64,000 nt of DNA, taken from contig NZ_JBJDLK010000007.1 of NCBI RefSeq assembly GCF_045762675.1, forward strand, positions 1-64,000, given 5' to 3'. The notes under the pieces are model-generated. The model ran no database searches and was not told the origin of the DNA. It saw only the letters and a list, made by a program, of their open reading frames with translations. The number at the start of each line of letters is the position of its first letter. Position 1 is the stretch's first letter. Source of the stretch: Elizabethkingia meningoseptica_A (GTDB taxonomy: Bacteria > Bacteroidota > Bacteroidia > Flavobacteriales > Weeksellaceae). Of this stretch, positions 1 through 7,080 are shown in pieces. Made by a program: the position numbers and the translations under genes.

Positions 1-39
1 TTACCAACAACAATCAACCAAATCAATGAATGGTTATGA
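1..39 (+). CDS. Possible 3' end of a gene entering from the left
   Basis: Frame 1 is open from base 1 and ends in TGA at 37-39, giving a dozen residues ending in NEWL. That would suit the C-terminus of a plus-strand protein. A second frame stays open to 72, so the frame choice is a guess and no family can be named. Confidence 0.25.
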   Translation, partial: LPTTINQINEWL

Positions 40-130
40 AGTTATGAAAGTTAAGAAGCTGAGAAGGTTATAGAGGAAAAACTATAAAGTTATCCTAAAC
101 AACAAACTCTTAACTCTTAATTTATAACTC

Positions 131-165
131 ATCACTTATCATTGATCATTGATCATTGATCACTT
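131..165. repeat. Heptanucleotide tandem array
   Basis: Five consecutive 7-bp units: ATCACTT, three copies of ATCATTG, then ATCACTT. The array lies between the left edge and the GNAT gene. It is too short and regular for CRISPR. A similar AT-rich heptad-like stretch lies at 46313-46352. No function is visible. Confidence 0.7.
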
Positions 166-210
166 ATAACTACTAGCTGATTTTCCTGTTTTTTTACTTA
201 CTTTTATAGT

Positions 211-669
211 ATGATTACACTAAGATCTGCTACAACAGAGGACTTACCAGTTCTTTTAGAATTTGAACAAGGCGTAGTAAAAGCTGAACGTCCATATAAT
301 CCTACTTTAATAAATGGAGAAATTCATTATTATGATTTAAATTTTCTTATTAATTCACCAGATGCCTATCTTGTTATAGCAGAGGAGGATAATAAGGCTA
401 TAGCCTGCGGATATGCTTTAATCAGAAATGCTGAAAAGAGTTATGTTAAATTCTCCAGATATGCTTATTTAGGATTTATGTATGTTGATCCGGAATACAG
501 AGGAAGGGGGATCAACAGGTTGATATTGGATGACTTAATTGTATGGGCTAAAGAAAAAGAGATATCTGAGGTCCGGTTGGAGGTTTATTCAGAAAATGAA
601 CCGGCTGTAAGAGCTTATGAAAAAACCGGATTTGAACCTCTTCTTACTACGATGAGGAAAGAAATATAA
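211..669 (+). CDS. GNAT family N-acetyltransferase
   Basis: A 152-residue protein of single-domain GNAT size, predicted to move an acetyl group from acetyl-CoA to an amine. The acetyl-CoA loop is visible as VDPEYRGRGINRLIL near residues 92-106 (the R/Q-x-x-G-x-G/A motif). It is followed by a helix and the typical C-terminal stretch EVYSENEPAVRAYEKTGF, where the AxxxYxxxGF pattern marks the last core strand. There is no signal peptide, so it is cytoplasmic. The substrate cannot be read from sequence. It lies 45 nt upstream of dinB, which has its own promoter, so the two need not be co-transcribed. Confidence 0.9.
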   Translation: MITLRSATTEDLPVLLEFEQGVVKAERPYNPTLINGEIHYYDLNFLINSPDAYLVIAEEDNKAIACGYALIRNAEKSYVKFSRYAYLGFMYVDPEYRGRGINRLILDDLIVWAKEKEISEVRLEVYSENEPAVRAYEKTGFEPLLTTMRKEI

Positions 670-682
670 AATATTCTGTTTA

Positions 683-710
683 TTGTTAAATAAAGGAATC
701 CATATCTTTG
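683..710 (+). promoter_or_regulatory. Bacteroidota-type promoter of dinB
   Basis: TTG at 683-685, a 17-nt spacer, then TATCTTTG at 703-710. This matches the Flavobacterium consensus TTG-N17-TAnnTTTG exactly. Transcription should begin around 715-717, at or after the upstream ATG, which bears on the start choice of the next gene. Confidence 0.75.
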
Positions 711-714
711 TAGT

Positions 715-1806
715 ATGGATTTTCCCTTTTATGTGCGCAAGATTATTCATGTAGATATGGATGCATTTTATGCTTCCGTAGAGCAGCATGATAATCCGGA
801 ACTAAAGGGTAAACCTATTGCTGTTGGAGGAATCCACCGCGGTGTTGTGGCGGCTGCGAGCTATGAAGCACGTCAATATGGTGTCAGATCCGCTATGCCC
901 AGTAAAACAGCTCAGCAGAAGTGCCCTAATCTTATATTTGTTAAGCCACGCTTTTCAAGATACAAAGAAATTTCCCAACAGATCAGACAGATCTTTTTTG
1001 AATATACAGATCTTGTAGAACCTTTGTCCCTTGATGAAGCTTATCTGGATGTTACAGAGAATAAAAAGGGAATAGAATCAGCAAACATAATTGCCTCTGA
1101 AATCAGAAGAAAAATTTTTGAAAAAACCGGACTAACGGCTTCGGCAGGAATATCGGTTAATAAATTCTTAGCAAAGGTTGCTTCTGATATAAACAAACCC
1201 AACGGACAGAAAACGATACACCCGCAAAATGTTCTTGCTTTTCTGGAAGAACTTCCCATTGAAAAATTTTACGGTATAGGTAAGGTAACTGCCAATAAAA
1301 TGAATACATTGAGTATTTATAAGGGCAAAGATCTAAAGAATAAAACTCTGGATGAACTTACGACCTTATTTGGGAAATCCGGCAGGCACTATTACAACGT
1401 CGTAAGGGGAATTCATCTTTCTGAAGTAAAACCCCACAGAATTCCTAAAAGTGTCGCTGTAGAAGAAACCTTTGGGGAAGACCTTCAGGATGAAAAGGTT
1501 ATTTATGAAAAACTGGATGAAATCACAGATGAACTTTACCGTCGTTTAGAAAAATCCGGCATTAAGGGAAGATCATTAACCCTTAAAATAAAATATAAGG
1601 ATTTCACATTATTTACACGAAGTAAAACAGAAAATGCCTACTTCGAAAATAAATTTTCTATATCAGCATTAGCTAAACAATTGTGGCACAGCCGCCCGTA
1701 TGACAAACCGATACGCCTGCTGGGACTTTCCCTTTCCCATTTGAATACAGAAGAGAAAAAACAGGTTTCCGTACAGTTGACAATTCCTTTTCCTGAGTTT
1801 CAGTAA
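715..1806 (+). CDS. dinB: DNA polymerase IV (Y-family translesion polymerase)
   Basis: A 363-residue Y-family polymerase that copies past damaged or mispaired template bases. Catalytic carboxylates are visible in the N-terminal DMDAFYASVE motif and in SLDEAYLDVT near residue 100. The thumb helix-hairpin-helix lies around IEKFYGIGKVTANKM, and a little-finger domain follows (KSVAVEETFGED onward). The final QLTIPFPEF may be a beta-clamp-binding tail. The ATG at 715 sits where transcription should begin. The GTG at 733 would give MRKIIHVDMDAFYASVE, the usual DinB N-terminus, so 733 may be the true start. It is a stand-alone gene, not in an SOS imuABC cassette. No LexA box is evident. Confidence 0.95.
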   Translation: MDFPFYVRKIIHVDMDAFYASVEQHDNPELKGKPIAVGGIHRGVVAAASYEARQYGVRSAMPSKTAQQKCPNLIFVKPRFSRYKEISQQIRQIFFEYTDLVEPLSLDEAYLDVTENKKGIESANIIASEIRRKIFEKTGLTASAGISVNKFLAKVASDINKPNGQKTIHPQNVLAFLEELPIEKFYGIGKVTANKMNTLSIYKGKDLKNKTLDELTTLFGKSGRHYYNVVRGIHLSEVKPHRIPKSVAVEETFGEDLQDEKVIYEKLDEITDELYRRLEKSGIKGRSLTLKIKYKDFTLFTRSKTENAYFENKFSISALAKQLWHSRPYDKPIRLLGLSLSHLNTEEKKQVSVQLTIPFPEFQ

Positions 1807-1876
1807 TAAATAGTTAACAGGCATCATTGAATTTTCTATTCTTTTTGTCTTACATTTATACTCTAAAACACTTATT

Positions 1877-3352
1877 ATGAACGGAGTAATGCTCCAGTAT
1901 TTTCACTGGTATACGGAGGGGAATTCATTTTTATGGACTAATCTTAAAGAAAACGCAGCTTATTTGAAAGATATAGGTATTACGTCAGTATGGTTGCCTC
2001 CGGGTTATAAAGGAGCAAGCGGGAATTATTCGGTTGGTTATGATCCTTACGACTTATTTGATTTAGGAGAATTTGACCAGAAGGGAGGTGTTCCTACAAA
2101 ATATGGAACCCGTGAGGAGTACATGGCTGCCATTAACAGTTTAAAAGAAAATAATATCCAGGTTATTGTGGATATTGTGCTGAACCATAAAGCCGGTGGT
2201 GATGAACTGGAAACGTTTCAGGTGGTTGAAGCTAATCCGGAGGATCGTAACGAAATGATATCTGAACCATTCGATATTGAGTCTTATACCCGATTCGTTT
2301 TTCCGGATCGAAAAGGAAAGTATTCCGAATTCATATGGGATTTTACTTGTTTTTCAGGAGTTGAATATGCCGAGGGAATTGAAGGAAATCATATTTACAT
2401 GGTAGTAAATGAGCATAGTGAAGGCTGGGATGATATACTTGGAGATGAACTTGGAAATTATGATTTTCTGATGAGTAATGACATTAATTTCCGTAACCCG
2501 AATGTCATCGGAGAACTGGATTACTGGGGGAAATGGTATCATGATCAAACAGGCTATAATGGGGTCCGGCTGGATGCTATTAAGCATATCACGCCGGGAT
2601 TTTATAAAGACTGGTTATATAAGCTTAGAGAAGCTGTTGACGAAGAAATATTTGCTGTGGGTGAGTACTGGGCTCCAGGTAACCCTGGTCTTTTAAAAGA
2701 ATATATTGATGTGACCGAAGGTTGCATGAGCCTTTTTGATGCTCCGCTTCAAAATAACTTTTATTTGGCTTCTGTGCAGGGTGCAGATTTTGATCTTAGT
2801 AAAATTTTTGATGGAAGTCTTGTTCAGACACATCCTGATAAAGCGGTTACATTGGTTGGTAACCACGATACCCAGCCTCTTCAACAATTGGAGGCTCCGG
2901 TGGAACATTGGTTTAAACCTATTGCTTATGCCTTTATATTATTACGCCTGGAAGGATATCCGTGTATTTTCTATCCGGATTTATTTGGTGCTCATTATAC
3001 GGATAAAGGAGGAGATGGTAATGATTGTGAAATATTTATTGATATAGTACAGGAAATTAAAATTTTATTAAAGGTAAGAAGGGAGAATACTCATGGTTTT
3101 CAACGGGATTATTTTGATTCGGAGAATTGTGTGGGATGGACTTATGAAGGAGGCAGTGAAATGAAAGGTTGTGCAGTTTTAATCAGTAATAACGGGGGTG
3201 CTGAGAAGGTTATGGAATTAGGAAAACACTATTCTGGCAGGCAGTTTTACGATGTGCTGGGAAGGATAAAAGAGACGGTCGAAATCGATGAAAATGGCTG
3301 TGGAAAATTTTCAGTATCTGATAAAAATGTGGCAGTATGGTTAATGATTTAG
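1877..3352 (+). CDS. Cytoplasmic alpha-amylase, GH13 (subfamily 5 type)
   Basis: A 491-residue alpha-amylase that should hydrolyse internal alpha-1,4 bonds of starch, glycogen or maltodextrins. The four GH13 regions are visible: I, VDIVLNHK near 97; II, GVRLDAIKH with the nucleophile Asp near 230; III, AVGEYW with the acid/base Glu; IV, LVGNHDTQP with the transition-state Asp. Length and the early MLQYFHWY motif match intracellular enzymes such as E. coli AmyA and the bacillar amylases. There is no signal peptide, so it acts in the cytoplasm. Region IV has Gly where many relatives have Asp (VDNHD), at a non-catalytic position. No starch-binding SusC/D genes lie nearby. Confidence 0.93.
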   Translation: MNGVMLQYFHWYTEGNSFLWTNLKENAAYLKDIGITSVWLPPGYKGASGNYSVGYDPYDLFDLGEFDQKGGVPTKYGTREEYMAAINSLKENNIQVIVDIVLNHKAGGDELETFQVVEANPEDRNEMISEPFDIESYTRFVFPDRKGKYSEFIWDFTCFSGVEYAEGIEGNHIYMVVNEHSEGWDDILGDELGNYDFLMSNDINFRNPNVIGELDYWGKWYHDQTGYNGVRLDAIKHITPGFYKDWLYKLREAVDEEIFAVGEYWAPGNPGLLKEYIDVTEGCMSLFDAPLQNNFYLASVQGADFDLSKIFDGSLVQTHPDKAVTLVGNHDTQPLQQLEAPVEHWFKPIAYAFILLRLEGYPCIFYPDLFGAHYTDKGGDGNDCEIFIDIVQEIKILLKVRRENTHGFQRDYFDSENCVGWTYEGGSEMKGCAVLISNNGGAEKVMELGKHYSGRQFYDVLGRIKETVEIDENGCGKFSVSDKNVAVWLMI

Positions 3353-3487
3353 CATTGTACTGTGTGTTAAAGTAATGGGAGAATTTATCTCCGCTTTTAA
3401 TGTGTTTTTGCTATAATTTATTTATTAAAAAAAATAAATTATGACTTATAATTCTTAAAAATTAATACATATATATCTAATAATAGG

Positions 3488-3515
3488 GTGAAATAAATAA
3501 TTACGGTTATATTTG
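3488..3515 (+). promoter_or_regulatory. Putative promoter of the AraC-type regulator
   Basis: TATATTTG at 3508-3515 matches the TAnnTTTG -7 element. At the right 17-nt distance the -33 position reads GTG (3488-3490), one mismatch from TTG. The regulator start codon follows 28 nt downstream. Confidence 0.5.
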
Positions 3516-3542
3516 TATATGTTTAGTTTTTATTAATGCGAG

Positions 3543-4379
3543 ATGCAAAAAGACTGGGGGATTTATCGACTTAAAGATGTAGATGATTTAAATGTTAATA
3601 TTAATCCATCTGCATATTCGATTCTATATACAGCCACCGATCATTTGTACATCATTATCAATAATCAGAAAATATCAATAGATTCTGAAACTTTCTATTT
3701 TCTGCCACCCAAGAGTTCATTTTCACTTATAGAAAAATGTAAAAAGTCTTTAGTAATCTGGTTTAAACCAGAGGTCTTTATCGACCGTCCCAAATTCCTG
3801 TATTATATAAAAAACTGTTTCTTTTTTCAGGATCCTGTGGGAATTTCTACAATCAACACTTTTATACCCTATAAACTTCTTATGAAGAATTATATTAATC
3901 CTTTGGTTTCTGAGGTTAATATGCTGATTAAAGGGAATTTGCTGGCTAACTTTATAGAATTTGTTTTGATAAGGGCACAGCTGGAATTTGATCCGGGCTT
4001 TGAAGGCGAAGTAAAAAGTGTTTATGATCAGGAAATAGCAACTCGGTTTAATGAATTACTTGATCAGGAAAAGTCTTTTAATCTTGTGGCCAACTACTAT
4101 GCTGACAAACTGAATATAACTAAACGGAGACTGGATAAAGCGACGCGTCTTATTTATGGTTGTTCAGCAAAGAGTCTTATTACGGGAAAGGCTTTGAGCA
4201 GGGCAAAATCTTTATTAAGGAGCTCTTCAATACCTGTTAAAAATATCAGCCAAGAATTAGGATTTTCACAAGAGTCAAATTTCAATAATTTCTTTAAATT
4301 GCACATCGGGCTAACGCCTATGCAGTACCGATCCAGCACCAATGCTATTATTTTTGGCGAAAATTCTGTGTTAACTTAA
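3543..4379 (+). CDS. AraC family transcriptional regulator
   Basis: A 278-residue protein with an N-terminal cupin-like sensing half (about 1-170; LPPKSSFSLIEKCKKSLVIWF resembles the AraC beta-barrel) and a C-terminal AraC/XylS double helix-turn-helix (about 180-268). The second HTH ends in LGFSQESNFNNFFKLHIGLTPMQYR, the conserved signature. It lies 254 nt upstream of the fimbria-like operon in the same orientation, which makes it the obvious candidate regulator of that operon. This is inferred from position only. The effector is unknown. Confidence 0.88.
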   Translation: MQKDWGIYRLKDVDDLNVNINPSAYSILYTATDHLYIIINNQKISIDSETFYFLPPKSSFSLIEKCKKSLVIWFKPEVFIDRPKFLYYIKNCFFFQDPVGISTINTFIPYKLLMKNYINPLVSEVNMLIKGNLLANFIEFVLIRAQLEFDPGFEGEVKSVYDQEIATRFNELLDQEKSFNLVANYYADKLNITKRRLDKATRLIYGCSAKSLITGKALSRAKSLLRSSSIPVKNISQELGFSQESNFNNFFKLHIGLTPMQYRSSTNAIIFGENSVLT

Positions 4380-4547
4380 CTGTAATATTTTCAATGCTTA
4401 TCAAATATTATGTTCTGAATAAAGAACAATATTTAAATATAAATACTTCATAAGTAGACTTATAGCTAAAGTTAATAAAAATTAATTTTTGTCGTTTTTC
4501 ATAATTTTTTTGTTCTTTTTAATAACTAACAGATAGCATTTACGGTC

Positions 4548-4555
4548 TAATTTTG
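4548..4555 (+). promoter_or_regulatory. -7 element for the fimbria-like operon
   Basis: TAATTTTG matches TAnnTTTG perfectly, 78 nt before the pilin start codon. No TTG lies at the 17-nt spacing, as expected for a promoter that needs an activator. The AraC-type protein encoded upstream is a natural candidate. Confidence 0.5.
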
Positions 4556-4633
4556 CATCCGCAATAAGAAGCCGTAGGAGTGCATTTGCACAAATACATT
4601 TTTATTAATAAAGAAGAAGATTTTATTAAAAGT

Positions 4634-5182
4634 ATGAAAAAAATTTACTATTTACTAGGCCTTTCCTTAGGTCTGGTCTCAATGAATGTGTCCGCACAAA
4701 AAACAGATGATGCAACAGTTAATGTAAGACTTTACCCAATTCAGACGATCGTGGTTAATGGTTCACAAAAGATTGTAAACCTGGACTATAAAACGTCCGC
4801 TGACTATAAAAATGGTGTGGCGTTGGATGAAGCAGATCACCTTACGGTATACAGTACCGGAGCTTTTGCTGTAAATGTACAGTCAAGAGATGCTCAGCTA
4901 TCTAGTGTTAATACAAGTATTACTGAAAAAATTAATGCAGCTGACATTAAAATAACGCCAACTGCAGGTACTAAAAATCCTTTATCAGGATCAAAGCTTA
5001 GTACTGTAAATTTATCTACAACTCCTACTGAATTAATTTCAAGTAATATTGGAGGTGTTGATAAAACATTCAACGTAAAATACTCAGCTGCAGGTGCAGA
5101 CAGCTACCTTAACAAGTATTTTAATGTTGAAAACCCTACAACTTATACTACCGTTGTAACCTACACAATCGTAGCGAAATAA
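4634..5182 (+). CDS. Secreted pilin-like subunit (putative major fimbrial subunit)
   Basis: 182 residues. The ATG at 4634 is chosen over the upstream GTG (4580) because it gives a clean signal peptide: KK, a hydrophobic core, and a VSAQ cleavage site near residue 21. The mature protein is rich in beta-strand, Thr and Ser, has no Cys, and ends in an alternating strand (TTVVTYTIVAK) like the terminal strand of chaperone-usher pilins. The segment LDYKTSADYKNGVALDEADHLTVYSTGAFAV recurs in the C-terminal half of the adhesin-like protein at 6051-7076 (EFKTPADYANGV...ITSSTGYAV), so the two share a subunit fold. It is first in the operon and followed by an attenuator-like hairpin, as expected for the most abundant subunit. 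Function is inferred from architecture and context. Confidence 0.65.
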   Translation: MKKIYYLLGLSLGLVSMNVSAQKTDDATVNVRLYPIQTIVVNGSQKIVNLDYKTSADYKNGVALDEADHLTVYSTGAFAVNVQSRDAQLSSVNTSITEKINAADIKITPTAGTKNPLSGSKLSTVNLSTTPTELISSNIGGVDKTFNVKYSAAGADSYLNKYFNVENPTTYTTVVTYTIVAK

Positions 5183-5210
5183 GAATCTTTTTATAAAGAA
5201 AATATGTCTG

Positions 5211-5247
5211 AAGGCGCTTAGGGTAATAACCTTAAGCTGCCTTTTTT
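5211..5247 (+). terminator. Attenuator/terminator between pilin and chaperone genes
   Basis: Stem AAGGC-GCTTAGG pairs with CCTTAAGC-TGCCTT (one bulged base, loop around TAATAA), followed directly by six T. It lies 28 nt after the pilin stop and before the chaperone start, with no separate promoter seen. Partial termination here would make pilin transcript exceed chaperone/usher transcript. Confidence 0.65.
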
Positions 5248-5254
5248 ACACATC

Positions 5255-6058
5255 ATGAAAAAGATTTCACCAAATCTGATTCTTCTGTTTTTTTTATTGT
5301 TGAGTATTGTTGCCAATGCACAGGCAGGAATAACGGTAAGCCCGCCACGCAGCTACTTCACATCTAACGCAGGGGAAAGCAGTACCAAAAAAATTCTGGT
5401 TACTAATCCAAGTAAAACGACAACTCTGGAGTTGACGGTTTCACTTAGTGACTGGAAGTACGATGATAAAGGTAACAATATTATTTCGGAACCGGGAAGC
5501 CTTGAAAACTCTGCTGCCAGCTGGATTACCATAAAGCCGCAGTCTTATTTCAGTTTGTCTCCGGGAGAAACGAAGGAACTGGAAGTTACAGTTACACCTC
5601 CGGAAGTTCGTAAAGATGTTTTACCTGTGCATACCAGCCTTATGTATATTACACAGACTAATCCTGTGGATGCAATCAATGAAAAAGGGGCTTTGGTAAA
5701 AGTTAGTGTGAGAACGGGAATTAAAATTTACCACCGCTATTCTTCAAGACGTGATCCGAACATGGATTTTACGGATTATAAATTTGAGAAGGATTCCAAG
5801 AGTCTGCTTCTGGAAATTGTAAATCAGGGAAATGTATGGACAGACGGAACGATTCATACAGAGATGATTAATCAGCAGAACGGAACGAAATATAATCTTG
5901 AAGATCAGATTATCTATACAATACCTTCTGATAAACGTATTGTGAATATTCCTTTACCTAAAGGCCTGGAACGTGGTAAGTATATTGTTACTTCTACATT
6001 TACTTATGGAGACGATAATGTGATTAAAATGGCAGAATTAACTTTCATTAATGAATAA
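5255..6058 (+). CDS. Periplasmic PapD-like fimbrial chaperone
   Basis: 267 residues with a signal peptide (cleavage near VANAQA). Two immunoglobulin-like halves are visible. The first (about 25-145) begins ITVSPPRSYFTSNAGESSTKKILVTNPSKTT and contains SPGETKELEVTVTPPE, the layout of pilus chaperone domain 1 (strand A, a G1-like strand, the 'SPGE' turn). The second (about 150-267) ends in a beta-rich segment. It should bind and cap nascent subunits in the periplasm and deliver them to the usher encoded two genes downstream. Its stop overlaps the next start (ATGAATAA), so translation is coupled. A general COG1470-type Ig protein is the alternative reading. Confidence 0.65.
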   Translation: MKKISPNLILLFFLLLSIVANAQAGITVSPPRSYFTSNAGESSTKKILVTNPSKTTTLELTVSLSDWKYDDKGNNIISEPGSLENSAASWITIKPQSYFSLSPGETKELEVTVTPPEVRKDVLPVHTSLMYITQTNPVDAINEKGALVKVSVRTGIKIYHRYSSRRDPNMDFTDYKFEKDSKSLLLEIVNQGNVWTDGTIHTEMINQQNGTKYNLEDQIIYTIPSDKRIVNIPLPKGLERGKYIVTSTFTYGDDNVIKMAELTFINE

Positions 6059-7076
6059 GTTTCTTACCTGCCTGTTTCTTTTTGCCTGTTTTATTCAGAT
6101 GACTGCTCAAAAAGTATGGCTGGCTCCCAATAACACAGGATATGCTTCGGTGCGTACCTTTAATGGTGCTACTATAAGCAACCTGATACAGATTCAGATT
6201 CACGCCAATAGCAGCCAGGGAGCTCAGATGCAGAACTGGTCACTGAGTTACAGAGTGGTAGGACCGATTACAAATTGGGATGCGAAGTCATTTCCTGCTG
6301 AAAAATTAAAATTCCGTTTTAATAATGTAGGGAGTAATGGTGTTAACGATCAGGGAATTTCTCCTAATTCCGGAAACATGGGACTGAACACCAATCCTAT
6401 GCCTTTTCAGTATACCAATTCTTATTTTGTTAATAACTCGGCATACAGCTTACAGATTGTGAACAGGTATTTCATGATGGTATTGGGATATGATGTTATG
6501 ATAGATGGCGGAGCCTACCTTCAGGAATATTCTTCATGGAATAATTATACGGTGAATCTTGTTATAGAAATAAGAAACAGCAAGGGAGAATTGATTGATT
6601 CCAAACCGGTATCTTTTCAAATGCAGATTCATCCGGATGATACACCTCCTAAACCCGCAGAAGAGTATGTGATTATGTTAGACCCACTGGCTAAAAATGT
6701 TCTTTTGGAGTTTAAAACGCCTGCTGATTATGCAAATGGGGTTTCCAAAATTTATAACAGGGCTTTGTCTATTACGTCATCTACTGGTTATGCTGTACAG
6801 GTAAATAGTACGAACAGTGATCTTACGAGTGCTTCGAATCAGCGTTTACCTGTAAATGTTATTAACCTTAGTGTAAAGGATAATCAGTCGCAGTCTCTTA
6901 TGGGGAACGTAAGTTTATCCAGCAGTAAACAAAGTATTATAACGAGTACTGTACCTGCCAAAACAGCCAGGTATTTTGATTTGATTTATTCTACAAAAGC
7001 AGGAGATACGAGTTTTTTTGACCGTACTCAGGAACAATATTCCGGAACCTTAATTTTTAGTCTTATTCCACAGTAA
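6051..7076 (+). CDS. Two-domain fimbrial adhesin-like tip protein
   Basis: 341 residues with a signal peptide (cleavage near MTAQK). The N-terminal domain (about 20-205) is unrelated to the pilin and may be the binding domain. The C-terminal domain (about 215-341) resembles the pilin encoded at 4634-5182 (TPADYANGV versus TSADYKNGV, STGYAVQVNS versus STGAFAVNVQS) and ends in an amphipathic strand, YSGTLIFSLIPQ. A lectin-like domain fused to a pilin domain is the plan of FimH/CfaE-type tip adhesins. It overlaps the chaperone gene by 8 nt and is 4 nt from the usher gene. The ligand is unknown. The adhesin role is inferred from architecture. Confidence 0.6.
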   Translation: MNKFLTCLFLFACFIQMTAQKVWLAPNNTGYASVRTFNGATISNLIQIQIHANSSQGAQMQNWSLSYRVVGPITNWDAKSFPAEKLKFRFNNVGSNGVNDQGISPNSGNMGLNTNPMPFQYTNSYFVNNSAYSLQIVNRYFMMVLGYDVMIDGGAYLQEYSSWNNYTVNLVIEIRNSKGELIDSKPVSFQMQIHPDDTPPKPAEEYVIMLDPLAKNVLLEFKTPADYANGVSKIYNRALSITSSTGYAVQVNSTNSDLTSASNQRLPVNVINLSVKDNQSQSLMGNVSLSSSKQSIITSTVPAKTARYFDLIYSTKAGDTSFFDRTQEQYSGTLIFSLIPQ

Positions 7077-7080
7077 CGTT

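Noticed and set aside
131..165. Short direct repeats resembling a CRISPR array
   Set aside because: The repeat unit is 7 bp without spacers, and no cas genes are in the window.
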